Assembly: GCF_042649685.1 (NCBI RefSeq)
Contig: NZ_JBHRZT010000067.1
Span: forward strand, 62,001-126,000
DNA from: Bacillus_BA songklensis
GTDB lineage: Bacteria; Bacillota; Bacilli; Bacillales; Bacillaceae_H
Reading direction: 5' to 3'
DNA length: 64,000 bases
Part shown: positions 8,416 through 16,631 of the stretch, one piece after another
Layout of the letters: each line of letters opens with the position of its first letter
How positions within the stretch are numbered: the first letter of the stretch is position 1
The notes under the pieces: generated by a model
What the model saw: only the letters and a program-made list of their open reading frames with translations
What the model was told of the DNA's origin: nothing
Database searches by the model: none
Program-made: the position numbers and the translations under genes

Positions 8416-8444
8416 TTGACAGAGAATATATTATATGTTAATAA
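8416..8444 (+). promoter_or_regulatory. SigA-type promoter of htpG
   Basis: TTGACA (8416-8421), 17-nt spacer, TAATAA (8439-8444). The expected transcription start lies at the left edge of the CIRCE element. Confidence 0.65.
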
Positions 8445-8453
8445 AAATAATGA

Positions 8454-8480
8454 TTAGCACTCGAACCGATAGAGTGCTAA
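8454..8480. promoter_or_regulatory. CIRCE element (HrcA operator)
   Basis: TTAGCACTC-N9-GAGTGCTAA, an exact match to the CIRCE consensus, placed at the predicted transcription start of htpG. HrcA bound here would repress htpG until heat shock. In B. subtilis htpG is not CIRCE-controlled, so this is a regulatory difference. Confidence 0.92.
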
Positions 8481-8575
8481 TCGATTGAACATCTGGCTTT
8501 GCAGACATCTTTACAATTATTTTTACTGCGTTAATGGAGTGTTCACACAGTAGGAAATTGAAAGGAGAGATCTTA

Positions 8576-10456
8576 ATGGCAAAAAAACAGTTTAAAGCAG
8601 AATCTAAAAGACTATTAGACATGATGATTAACTCCATTTATTCTCAGCGGGAGATATTTTTGAGAGAGTTAATTTCTAATGCGAGTGATGCGATTGACAA
8701 AATCTATTACAAAGCATTAACCGATGATACTTTAAGTTTTGACAAAGATAATTACTACATAAAAGTGGCTGCAGACAAGGAAAACAGAACATTAAAAATC
8801 TCAGATACAGGTATTGGAATGACAAAGGAGGAACTTGAACATAACCTTGGAACCATTGCCAAGAGCGGCTCTTTAGCATTTAAAAATGAAAATGAATTGA
8901 AAGATGGGCATGATATCATCGGTCAATTTGGAGTTGGATTTTACTCCGCTTTTATGGTAGCTGACGTTGTGACTGTCACCAGCAAAGCTTTAGGCAGCGA
9001 TGATGCTTATAAGTGGGAATCCACGGGTGCAGATGGATACACGATTGTGCCATATGAGAAAGATTCAGTTGGCACAGAGATTATTCTAAAAATCAAAGAG
9101 AATACAGAAGATGAAAACTATGATGAGTATCTGGAAGAATATCGATTAAAAGCGATCATCAAAAAATACTCTGACTTCATTCGATACCCAATCAAAATGG
9201 ATGTTACCGGAAAAAGACCTAAAGAAGGCAGCGAAAATGAATTCGAAGATTATCGTGAAGAACAGATTATCAACAGTATGGTTCCGATTTGGAGAAAGAA
9301 TAAAAATGAGCTGTCTCCTGAAGATTACGAGAAATTTTATTCGGAAAAGCATTACGGTTTTGACAAGCCGATCAAACATATCCATATCAGTGTCGATGGT
9401 GCCGTAAGATATAACGCGATTTTATTTATCCCGGAGAAAATACCTTTTGACTATTATACAAAAGAATATGAAAAGGGATTAGAGCTTTATTCCAATGGTG
9501 TATTAATCATGAACAAATGTCCGGACTTACTTCCTGACTATTTTAGCTTTGTCAAAGGAATGGTCGACTCCGAAGATTTATCTCTTAACATATCCAGAGA
9601 GATGCTGCAACATGATCGACAATTGAAGCTGATCGCAAAAAATATCAACAAAAAAATAAAAAGTGAATTGCAAAGCTTATTAAAAAATGAAAGAGAGAAG
9701 TATGAAGAATTTTACAAATCCTTTGGCAGACAGCTAAAATACGGCGTGTACAGTGATTTCGGAAGCCATAAAGACGTCTTGCAGGACTTATTGATGTTCT
9801 ACTCCTCCAAAGAGAAGAAGCTGGTAACGTTAGATGAATATGTATCAAGAATGCCTGAAGATCAAAAATATATTTATTACGCTTCCGGGGAATCGTACGA
9901 AAGAATAGAAAAACTGCCGCAGGCAGAGCTAGTATTAGAAAAAGGATATGAAATCTTATATTTCACGGATGATATAGACGAGTTCGCAATCAGAATGTTA
10001 ATGACATACAAAGATAAAGAATTCAAATCTGTATCAAGCGGTGACTTAGGTATTGAGGCAGAAGAAAATCAACATGATACCAATTCAGAAGAGAATGAAA
10101 ACAAAGAACTCTTTGACTATATGAAAAACCTATTATCAGACAAAGTAAAGGATGTAAGGGCATCAAAAAGATTAAAGACTCATCCTGTATGTTTGGCTGC
10201 TGATGGCGAAGTAACGATCGAAATGGAAAAGATACTGAAATCCATGCCGAACAACCAACATATACAAGCTGACAAAGTGTTGGAAATTAATATAAATCAT
10301 GAGGTATTCCAATCATTAAAAAATGCTTTTGAACAAGATAAAGAGAAATTAAATTTATATACAAACCTATTATACAATCAAGCACTTTTGATTGAAGGAT
10401 TAGCGATCAATGATCCAGTAGAATTTACAAATGATATATGTAAAATAATGGTATAA
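8576..10456 (+). CDS. htpG: Chaperone HtpG (Hsp90)
   Basis: 626 aa, normal length for bacterial Hsp90, an ATP-dependent cytosolic homodimeric chaperone. N-terminal GHKL ATPase motifs are visible: ELISNASDAIDK (Asn/Asp for Mg-ATP), DTGIGMTKEEL, and the lid GQFGVGFYSAFMV. The middle domain carries NISREMLQ with the catalytic-loop Arg. The C-terminal dimer domain is complete. The start ATG 8576 follows AAAGGAGAGA; the longer frame to 8534 is rejected. Heat control is predicted from the CIRCE upstream, and a terminator follows at 10561. Confidence 0.97.
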   Translation: MAKKQFKAESKRLLDMMINSIYSQREIFLRELISNASDAIDKIYYKALTDDTLSFDKDNYYIKVAADKENRTLKISDTGIGMTKEELEHNLGTIAKSGSLAFKNENELKDGHDIIGQFGVGFYSAFMVADVVTVTSKALGSDDAYKWESTGADGYTIVPYEKDSVGTEIILKIKENTEDENYDEYLEEYRLKAIIKKYSDFIRYPIKMDVTGKRPKEGSENEFEDYREEQIINSMVPIWRKNKNELSPEDYEKFYSEKHYGFDKPIKHIHISVDGAVRYNAILFIPEKIPFDYYTKEYEKGLELYSNGVLIMNKCPDLLPDYFSFVKGMVDSEDLSLNISREMLQHDRQLKLIAKNINKKIKSELQSLLKNEREKYEEFYKSFGRQLKYGVYSDFGSHKDVLQDLLMFYSSKEKKLVTLDEYVSRMPEDQKYIYYASGESYERIEKLPQAELVLEKGYEILYFTDDIDEFAIRMLMTYKDKEFKSVSSGDLGIEAEENQHDTNSEENENKELFDYMKNLLSDKVKDVRASKRLKTHPVCLAADGEVTIEMEKILKSMPNNQHIQADKVLEININHEVFQSLKNAFEQDKEKLNLYTNLLYNQALLIEGLAINDPVEFTNDICKIMV

Positions 10457-10560
10457 ACTTCTCCAAGGAATCCGATTTTGATCATTTAATACCTGCATTT
10501 TCCCATAAATGAATAACAGCCTCGTATAGAGATTAATTTATCGGGTTTTAACTCGTTAAA

Positions 10561-10601
10561 AAAGAGAACTGACTCCTTAATGGAATCGGTTCTCTTTTTT
10601 T
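10561..10601 (+). terminator. Terminator after htpG
   Basis: AAAGAGAAC...GACTCC / GGAATC...GTTCTCTTT, with a 4-nt loop region and a following run of seven T. It lies about 105 nt after the htpG stop. Confidence 0.75.
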
Positions 10602-10618
10602 AGCTCTCCCATGTAATC

Positions 10619-10745
10619 TTAAATAAAAGCCTTCTGCGAAAGAAGCTGTTGAGCGACAATATATCCTGATCCACCATTAATTCCATGTCCTGGCCAGGTT
10701 GCTGCACCGTTTCCTTTATCCGACCCTTCTAATAGGCCAATCGAT
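10619..10745 (-). pseudogene. C-terminal remnant of FAD-dependent oxidoreductase
   Basis: The minus strand reads GLLEGSDKGNGAATWPGHG, then INGGSGYIVAQQLL and a stop. This is the C-terminal FAD-contacting signature (PGHGxxGxSGYxVA) of phytoene desaturase-like/amine oxidase flavoproteins. Only about 40 residues remain, and the upstream end runs into a methyltransferase remnant in another frame. Confidence 0.5.
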
Positions 10746-11120
10746 ATATTAAAAATCTCTCACAAGGATTCTTTTCATATAAACCCGGCAGTATGACTTC
10801 CTTTTTCAATTCAAAAGAGGGATGGTTTTCTAAAAAATAGATAGATTCCTCTGATGCATAATATAAAATCAGCTCTATTTCCCGTTCTGATTTTTCCACT
10901 GAAAGCAATATATTGTTGATGACATTCATAAAATTTGTATCGACAACGGATTAAAAAAATAAAACCGATTGTCTAATGGATCAATCTGGTACTCTTCTGC
11001 CAAGCAACAATGGAAATGAATTTTACCTTTACTATTTTTAGCTTTCTTCAAATAACGATTTCGATTTTCAACTGCTTCTTGATAGAAAGTCTCATTCATT
11101 TCTATCCCTACAACAACCAT
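10729..11120 (-). pseudogene. Frameshifted SAM-dependent methyltransferase remnant
   Basis: Two overlapping frames (10926-11120 and 10729-10929) form one protein if a single T is restored at about 10930: NPLSIQI-F-MNVINNILLSVEKS, with the usual post-motif NPxSxxxF of class I methyltransferases. The first frame begins VVVGIEMNE, motif I with the acidic SAM-ribose residue, but the preceding glycine-rich half of motif I is missing, so the N-terminus is also deleted. No promoter was found. Confidence 0.6.
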
Positions 11121-11171
11121 ACTTCCGCATAAATTCCACTTTTTTAAACTAACCGGCCACGTTCAATAAAA

Positions 11172-11202
11172 AAAGAGTCATTCCTTGTTAAAGAAATGAC
11201 TC
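11172..11202 (-). terminator. Terminator after hemAT
   Basis: Minus strand GAGTCATTTC.. hairpin (11175-11186 with 11191-11202), followed by CTTTTTTTATT. It lies 22 nt beyond the hemAT stop. Confidence 0.75.
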
Positions 11203-11223
11203 CGTTTCGTTTTTAAAAAAAAT

Positions 11224-12516
11224 CTAGTTCATTTCTTTTGTAATCATTGTAAGACTATCCGCAGATAGAGCTACCTCTCCAAATGCTTTCCCTAATTCAT
11301 TTACTACGTTTACAAAAGAAAGAAGCTCATTTTCAATCTTGCTATTTTGGATTTTAGTTTCACCCATCGTTTTTAAAATCTGTTCAAAATGGTCTTCTGT
11401 TTCTTCCATGCTCTTGTTTCCATTTTTGGCCTCAACTCTTATCTTTTCGAGGGATTGTGTTAGCTTATCTACTTGGGTATTAGTATTTAAGATAAGAGTT
11501 GATACGTTCTTTACAGATTTCTTCGTTTCTTCAGAAAGTTTTCGAACTTCATCAGCTACAACAGCGAATCCACGGCCGTGTTCACCTGCCCTTGCTGCTT
11601 CAATCGCTGCATTTAGAGACAGCAAATTAGTTTGATCCGCAATAGCCGTTACAATATTGACGATCTCTTGCATTTGTTTCGATATTTCTAATAATACTTG
11701 TACATCACTTGATATATCATTCACAGAATGGTGAATGTTTGATATATTCATATTCTGTTTATGTAACTGTTCTTTACCCTGCCGGGCGCGTTCTTCGGCA
11801 AGAATAGATAATTCTGCTCCTACATTTGCAAGAGAAACAATTTGGCTGGATTGGGAAGTTAGTTGTTGAAAAGAAGCATTGGTCTCTTCTGAGATCGCAG
11901 CAAGATTTTCTGAAGCACTTGCCACATTCTCTCTTATCAATACCTGCTGTTCTTCGACTTCTCTTTTTAATCTTTCTGCTTCATCATCGTATGCTTCTAA
12001 AACTAATTGTTGTTCCAAATTCAATATTTTTGATACTGCTCTTAATGCAAGAAGACACTCTTCTTTTTGCAGTAAATTTTCTTCAATAATATTCATGAGC
12101 GACAAAAATAAGTCTTGAAAGGCACACATGTACCATTTTGTTTGGAGGCCGATTCGAACATGGATATGAGCAATGCGAACTCTTTTTTCAAAATAGGCTC
12201 CATCTACTACCCCATCAAACATTTCAGATATGTGTTTTTTAAGCGTGTTTTTTAATCTTTCAATAGAACTGTTATCATTAATAATGTTTAATAAAGATGG
12301 TTCGTTCTCTAGGTTCTGATAAAATCTATCAACGATGTAATCAATTTTTTTAATAACAAACGGTTGTATACTGTTAATTACCTTCAGATCTTCTTTTGTA
12401 AGTCCTATCATTTGAATTTGCTTTTCTACATCACTGCCTCCGCTTATGTTTAATTCAGCTCTTCCTTTTTCTATGCTTAACTTTTCTGACTTTTGTTTTG
12501 CTTTTTTAAAAATCAA
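11224..12516 (-). CDS. hemAT: Heme-based aerotaxis transducer HemAT
   Basis: 430 aa soluble chemoreceptor. Residues about 30-185 form a globin-coupled sensor; the segment RIAHIHVRIGL (114-124) contains the proximal heme His, probably H119. Residues about 200-430 form a methyl-accepting signalling domain with the hairpin tip EIVNIVTAIADQTNLLSLNAAIEAARAGEHGRGF broken here into its conserved halves IADQTNLLSLNAAIEAA and GEHGRGFAVVADEVR, which contacts CheA/CheW. There is no transmembrane segment, as expected for HemAT. It senses O2 and drives aerotaxis. The start is TTG 12516 behind GGGGGAG. It is monocistronic with its own terminator. Confidence 0.92.
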   Translation of the reverse strand: MIFKKAKQKSEKLSIEKGRAELNISGGSDVEKQIQMIGLTKEDLKVINSIQPFVIKKIDYIVDRFYQNLENEPSLLNIINDNSSIERLKNTLKKHISEMFDGVVDGAYFEKRVRIAHIHVRIGLQTKWYMCAFQDLFLSLMNIIEENLLQKEECLLALRAVSKILNLEQQLVLEAYDDEAERLKREVEEQQVLIRENVASASENLAAISEETNASFQQLTSQSSQIVSLANVGAELSILAEERARQGKEQLHKQNMNISNIHHSVNDISSDVQVLLEISKQMQEIVNIVTAIADQTNLLSLNAAIEAARAGEHGRGFAVVADEVRKLSEETKKSVKNVSTLILNTNTQVDKLTQSLEKIRVEAKNGNKSMEETEDHFEQILKTMGETKIQNSKIENELLSFVNVVNELGKAFGEVALSADSLTMITKEMN

Positions 12517-12661
12517 TTAAGACTCCCCCTACTTTAGTCATATATAATTAATATCGGCACATATAACGTTATTTTACATTTGAAATAGTGTAAACATTGC
12601 AAAATGCAGGACCTTAGTGTCCATACGACTTGAGATATCACCGGAACTATTGGGACTATAG

Positions 12662-12790
12662 CCGGCGGAATACGGATCTGTTATCGGAACGGCTGTTTTA
12701 CCAAGGATAGAAACCATTATCGGCTCACTCATCGGCTTCAGCTATGCCGACTACCATGTTGGAAACGGTGATGGATGTAGCATAGGTTTT
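12662..12790 (+). pseudogene. Possible coding remnant with glycine-zipper pattern
   Basis: One frame reads SVIGTAVLPRIETIIGSLIG, resembling the glycine-zipper linkers of secreted LXG/polymorphic toxins or phage proteins. It is preceded by a stop and lacks a start, and it runs into the 3' end of the opposing FUSC gene. This may be decayed DNA; evidence is composition and pattern only. The rest of 12517-12661 holds only the hemAT upstream region. Confidence 0.25.
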
Positions 12791-13874
12791 AAACATTGTT
12801 TTTTGTCAAAACTAAAGCTGCTTCTTCTAGTTCTCTCAATATACGGCTCAGATCAGTAAGAATTCCCCCTAAATCTCGTAATATGGGTAGAGATTCTACA
12901 TTTCGCATATCTAAGAGGCATAGTGACTGAATAGAACGCGCCCCTTCAATGCTAGCCATAAGAATGCACAAAGATTCTTTCGAAGATTCAAGAATTACCT
13001 TTCCAAAATGGGAAATACAAGAAGCTGTGGATTCTATGGCAGGTTTGATTCCTTCTACATTTGCATACTCATTTTTAAACTCCTTCGCTGAACGTAAATC
13101 GACCAAACCTTTGTATATTTCACGAACTTGAATCGTAATATATTCTAATTGCTTCATACCGATGGTAATATGCGCTAATCTTGTTCTTGCTTTCATGAGA
13201 AATGGACTATATTTTAGACTTTGTTGCGCTAATCGTACCGTTTGAATACACCGTTCTGTTTCCTCCACTAAATCTCCAATTTCGTTTCGTTCCATATGAG
13301 TTTTTTCAGTCGTTGCTCTCAATAAAGTTACTGAACTCTTAAGAATGCTTGAAGACCGTTGACTAAGTACCAAGATACTCTGTTCAGCGGCTGGCATAGT
13401 ATTGGGAGGGAAAATAAGAGCATTAATGATAATAGCTATTCCCGATCCGATGACGGTTTCAATTATTCTTCCCGCCGCATACCCTTGGTTATGACCAAAA
13501 GCAAATACTAATAATGCACTAACTCCAACCTGTGATATAGTCTGGGGATTTAAATGCATGGCTGTTGGAATAGTCATTGCAATGAGTATGAGCATAAAGA
13601 TGGTACTAGCACTAATTTCAAAAGTATGCCAATGACCCATTGATACAGTAACCGCCACACCCAAAATAATTCCCGTTATTCGATATGAGGCTTTTTTTAA
13701 AGAGTCAGCAACGGTTACCTGTAAAGTTAAAATGGCAGCTAGCGGGGCGAAATATGGATATTGGTTTTGTGATAATAGTGTGGCCATCCACCAAGATACT
13801 GCCGCTGCAAGAGCAGTTTTAATTACCTGTAAGGTAAGTCCTAATTTAATCAAAATTTCCAGATATTTTTTCAT
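12789..13874 (-). CDS. FUSC/aromatic-acid-exporter family membrane protein
   Basis: 361 aa. The N-terminal half (about 10-160) has five to six hydrophobic helices with the family pattern AAAVSWWMATLL, YPYFAPLAAILTLQVT and GSGIAIIINALIFPPN. The C-terminal half (about 165-350) is cytosolic and helical, as in YqjA-type Bacillus proteins. Members are predicted to export aromatic acids or other weak acids, mostly untested. The start ATG follows AGAAGGT. It is monocistronic. The 510-nt gap upstream, 13875-14385, carries no gene. Confidence 0.7.
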   Translation of the reverse strand: MKKYLEILIKLGLTLQVIKTALAAAVSWWMATLLSQNQYPYFAPLAAILTLQVTVADSLKKASYRITGIILGVAVTVSMGHWHTFEISASTIFMLILIAMTIPTAMHLNPQTISQVGVSALLVFAFGHNQGYAAGRIIETVIGSGIAIIINALIFPPNTMPAAEQSILVLSQRSSSILKSSVTLLRATTEKTHMERNEIGDLVEETERCIQTVRLAQQSLKYSPFLMKARTRLAHITIGMKQLEYITIQVREIYKGLVDLRSAKEFKNEYANVEGIKPAIESTASCISHFGKVILESSKESLCILMASIEGARSIQSLCLLDMRNVESLPILRDLGGILTDLSRILRELEEAALVLTKNNV

Positions 13875-14385
13875 TATTAAATACCTTCTATATATTTAAC
13901 TAATTATGTTGTAAAAGTGGTGAAAAACGAAATGTTTACATTCTATGTCAAGCATTGATGGCAAGAAAGCCTCTTCGCAATAATAGGAGGTTTGCTTGCC
14001 TTATATCCATATAATCCGACTTTTTAGTCTCGTTTATGCAAGTACCTAATTACGTATACCATATTCATTTAAAGTTTACATAATCAATCTTTATCAGCGA
14101 TTAAAGAGGGAGTCATTCCCTGAAGGCTTTTGAGTCAGCCCCTTGTTTCACCTTATTTTGTTGACATACGTCGTATTATCGGACGTTAATGGCTGTTCTT
14201 TGCGCATATCTAGTCATTTATTTTGTTACAGGAGTACAAACAAAAAATACAACATGACCATACAATATAGTACTCTCTTATATTTTTGTTCATATTTTGA
14301 TGAAATTTAGGGTTTGCACCACAACCATAGCTATAATTACCAACACCTTTTCTAATTTAGATCAATGATAAAGGAGATATTCAAT
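13875..14385. other. Gene-free interval between divergent genes
   Basis: No coding frame is supported. An imperfect hairpin lies at 13960-14000 (GGCAAG.../...CTTGCC). The right part is AT-rich and should hold the deacetylase promoter, but no clear -35/-10 pair was identified. Confidence 0.5.
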
Positions 14386-15069
14386 ATGGGATTTAATAAT
14401 CTTCATCCAATAGAGTATGTAAATACTCCGAATAAATATGTAGCCCTGACATTCGATGATGGTCCTGATCCTATTTATACAGATAAGATTTTAGATATCT
14501 TAGGAAAATATAACGCAAAGGCTACTTTTTTCATGGTAGGAAAACATGTTGATCTGCATTATACGGTTGCAAAGAAAGTTAAATTAAGTGGTCATGAAAT
14601 AGGGAATCATACGTTTAATCACCCTAACTTAAAGGAGATAAATCGAAAAGAAATAAGAAGGGAACTAAAGCTTACGGATAAGATATTAAAGCGTTTAACC
14701 AAGAATAAATGCAACTTATTTCGCCCCCCCTTTGGGTCTTATCATGATGAAGCGCTCAAAATAGCCGATAAGATGGGATACAAAACTATCCTATGGACTA
14801 AAAGCTTGGACACACGGGATTGGAAGAAGAATAGAAGTTGGGCTCAAATTTACGCCCTGGTAATTGATAATATAAAGCCAGGGTCAATTGTTTTATTTCA
14901 TGATTCATCGAATAATGGTAATGGTGATAGGTCGGAAACCGTTACAGCATTAGAAAAAATTATCATACAACTAACAAAGGAGAATTATCAGTTCGTAACA
15001 GTATCTGAGTTATTAGAGAAACAGAAACAAAAACAAAAAAAAAAAAGACCTATCACTCGTCTATTATAG
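14386..15069 (+). CDS. Polysaccharide deacetylase (NodB domain)
   Basis: 227 aa, carbohydrate esterase 4 family. Motifs are in order: LTFDDGPDP (21-29) with catalytic base and metal Asp, H75xxxH79 in NHTFNHPN (metal ligands), RPPFGSY (113-119), and LFHDS (171-174 region) with the catalytic His172. These enzymes remove N-acetyl groups from peptidoglycan or chitin-like polymers. No signal peptide or membrane anchor is visible, which is unusual for a wall-acting member; the C-terminus is a lysine/glutamine-rich tail (KQKQKQKKK). The start ATG 14386 has AAAGGAGAT at 7 nt; the ATG at 14365 lies upstream of that site. Confidence 0.85.
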   Translation: MGFNNLHPIEYVNTPNKYVALTFDDGPDPIYTDKILDILGKYNAKATFFMVGKHVDLHYTVAKKVKLSGHEIGNHTFNHPNLKEINRKEIRRELKLTDKILKRLTKNKCNLFRPPFGSYHDEALKIADKMGYKTILWTKSLDTRDWKKNRSWAQIYALVIDNIKPGSIVLFHDSSNNGNGDRSETVTALEKIIIQLTKENYQFVTVSELLEKQKQKQKKKRPITRLL

Positions 15070-15191
15070 ATGGTTCTGATGCAAAAAGAATCAGATATTA
15101 ACTAATAAATGCGTCCGTTTCATTCGCAGTTAAATCCTTTATGGTGAACTTTCGTGATGAGAACCATCTATAACGTTCGGTATTTACACTG

Positions 15192-15342
15192 TATGAATCC
15201 ACATAAATCATGTAACATGGACAAAAGCGGTCCATGCTACATGATTGAGAACCTTTTGAGTCTATTCAGGATGCTCAAACAAAGGAACATAAACAGGATA
15301 ACAAGCGATAGATGACGTTAAAAAATTAAGTTGGAGTTATAT
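15192..15342 (-). repeat. Family-1 repeat, short form, inverted
   Basis: Read on the minus strand it starts TATATAACTCCAAC and ends ATGTGGATTCATA. It lacks the first internal hairpin, like the copy at 3181. The terminal hairpin has arms AAATCATGTA and TACATGATTT, with inner GCATGGAC/GTCCATGT. It is head-to-head with the next copy and shares its terminal repeat. Confidence 0.75.
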
Positions 15343-15364
15343 AAATCCAACTTAATTTTTTAAC
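15317..15364. repeat. Perfect 19-bp palindrome at the junction of two repeats
   Basis: The arm at 15317-15335 (GTTAAAAAATTAAGTTGGA) is exactly complementary to 15346-15364, with a 10-nt centre GTTATATAAA. It arises where the two family-1 copies meet head-to-head. It would form a cruciform in DNA. Confidence 0.85.
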
Positions 15365-15545
15365 CTCTGTCACCGGGCTTTCTTCTATTCTCGCCTTTCT
15401 GTTCTCTCATCTTGAATGAGCTTACAAAAGTCTTCGTATAAGCGGATGGCAAGAACCCGTAAGGGAGATTGGCAGCCGCTTATGCGTAAATCATTGAACA
15501 TGAGCGTTTTTTGCTCATGTTCAATGATTTATGTGGATTTATATA
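15338..15545 (+). repeat. Family-1 repeat, full length
   Basis: 208 bp from TATATAAATCCA to TGGATTTATATA. Internal hairpin 1: ATAAGCGG with CCGCTTAT. Hairpin 2: ATTGAACATGAGC with GCTCATGTTCAAT. It contains the conserved CTTTCTGTTCTCTCATCTTG block. Confidence 0.9.
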
Positions 15546-15548
15546 AAA

Positions 15549-15584
15549 AAAGCCAAATTCCTGCACGTTAAGGAATTTGGCTTT
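15549..15584. terminator. Strong hairpin after the repeat pair
   Basis: Perfect 14-bp stem AAAGCCAAATTCCT / AGGAATTTGGCTTT with an 8-nt loop and A-rich/T-rich flanks on both sides. It can terminate transcription from either direction. Confidence 0.6.
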
Positions 15585-15697
15585 CATGTAACAATGGTTC
15601 TCATATATCGATAGGACATATATCTCTCCTGCTCATTACTAAAACGACTTATTTGTTCAGATATTCTTATGAAAATACATATACATACATAAAAATT

Positions 15698-15731
<34 letters not shown>

Positions 15732-15798
15732 GTGTTAAAGAACTTTGTTGTTATTTACGATTTCCAAGGTTGCCTGTATGGGGCGTATTGAAAAAGCT

Positions 15799-15876
15799 NN
15801 NNNNNNNNNNNNNNNNNNNNNNNNNNNNNNNNNNNNNNNNNNNNNNNNNNNNNNNNNNNNNNNNNNNNNNNNNNNN
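15799..15876. other. Assembly gap (78 N)
   Basis: Unknown bases. Flanking sequence shows no gene crossing the gap. The interval 15585-15939 is otherwise featureless apart from the poly-A run. Confidence 0.98.
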
Positions 15877-15939
15877 AAAATGAAGGTTTGTACCATACCT
15901 TCAACATAAAAAAGACATTCTTGAAAAGAACGTCTCCTG

Positions 15940-16392
15940 TTAACTGCTTCCTTCTTTACTGTTTAATTTTTCTTTATCAACAATATCCTTTACAACCTCT
16001 TCAAGGGTTACATTGCCCAAAGTTTTCTCTAATGCTAATTGAGCAGCTGTAAATAATGGACCTATTGTTTCTTGGATATTCCTTCCCACAGGGCAAGCTG
16101 GATTTGGTTCTTCGTGTACACTAAACAATTCTTTCTCTTGTACAACATTAACTGCCTTATATACATCTAGTAAAGTAATTTCAGATAAATCTTTGGCAAG
16201 TTTAGCTCCCGCAATACCAGGATGTACTTCTACTAACCCTGCTTTTTTAAGCATCCCCATAATTTTTCTTATCACGGCAGGATTCGTATTTACACTACCT
16301 GCCAAAAATTCTGATGAGCTTATCCCCTCTTTATTTATTTCAATAAGAGCTAATATATGAATTCCAACGGCAAATCGGCTGCTTATAGACAA
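15940..16392 (-). CDS. Rrf2-family transcriptional regulator, YwnA-like
   Basis: 150 aa. The N-terminal winged helix (about 1-60) is typical of Rrf2: SISSRFAVGIHILALI, then NPAVIRKIMGMLKKAGLVE as recognition helix and wing. The three-cysteine Fe-S cluster of IscR/NsrR is absent; only one Cys (in NPACPVGR, about residue 99) remains, which suggests redox or ligand sensing through a single thiol as in the YwnA/HypR subgroup. It is divergent from the NmrA-type oxidoreductase, and three dyads in the 239-nt intergenic space look like its operators, suggesting autoregulation and control of the neighbour. Confidence 0.85.
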   Translation of the reverse strand: MSISSRFAVGIHILALIEINKEGISSSEFLAGSVNTNPAVIRKIMGMLKKAGLVEVHPGIAGAKLAKDLSEITLLDVYKAVNVVQEKELFSVHEEPNPACPVGRNIQETIGPLFTAAQLALEKTLGNVTLEEVVKDIVDKEKLNSKEGSS

Positions 16393-16443
16393 TCTTCAGT
16401 CACCTTCCTTATGTTTATAACAAAAAATCTCCATGTTGTATCA

Positions 16444-16462
16444 TGTAATTAATTCAATTACA
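16444..16462. promoter_or_regulatory. Rrf2-type operator dyad 1
   Basis: TGTAATT-AATTC-AATTACA, perfect 7-bp arms with a 5-nt spacer, 52 nt upstream of the Rrf2 gene start. Confidence 0.6.
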
Positions 16463-16533
16463 AATGTATTATACCTTAAAATAAAGAACAGAATTAAAAA
16501 AGGTTTTTTAAATTAGTTGACGAAAATCCAAAA

Positions 16534-16552
16534 TGTAATTAATATGGTTACA
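16534..16552. promoter_or_regulatory. Rrf2-type operator dyad 2
   Basis: TGTAATT-AATAT-GGTTACA: same 7-5-7 layout as dyad 1, with five of seven arm positions paired. Confidence 0.5.
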
Positions 16553-16571
16553 GGTAATCAAATCGATTACA
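16553..16571. promoter_or_regulatory. Rrf2-type operator dyad 3
   Basis: GGTAATC-AAATC-GATTACA: same layout, six of seven positions paired, directly next to dyad 2 and 60 nt before the oxidoreductase start. Confidence 0.55.
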
Positions 16572-16631
16572 CCTAACAAGGAAAGTTGTAACAAGAAAGA
16601 TTTTAACAAAAACATATTGGAGGAATAGACA

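Noticed and set aside
12951..13131. Small plus-strand frame inside the FUSC gene
   Set aside because: Antisense shadow of a well-supported gene with no ribosome site.
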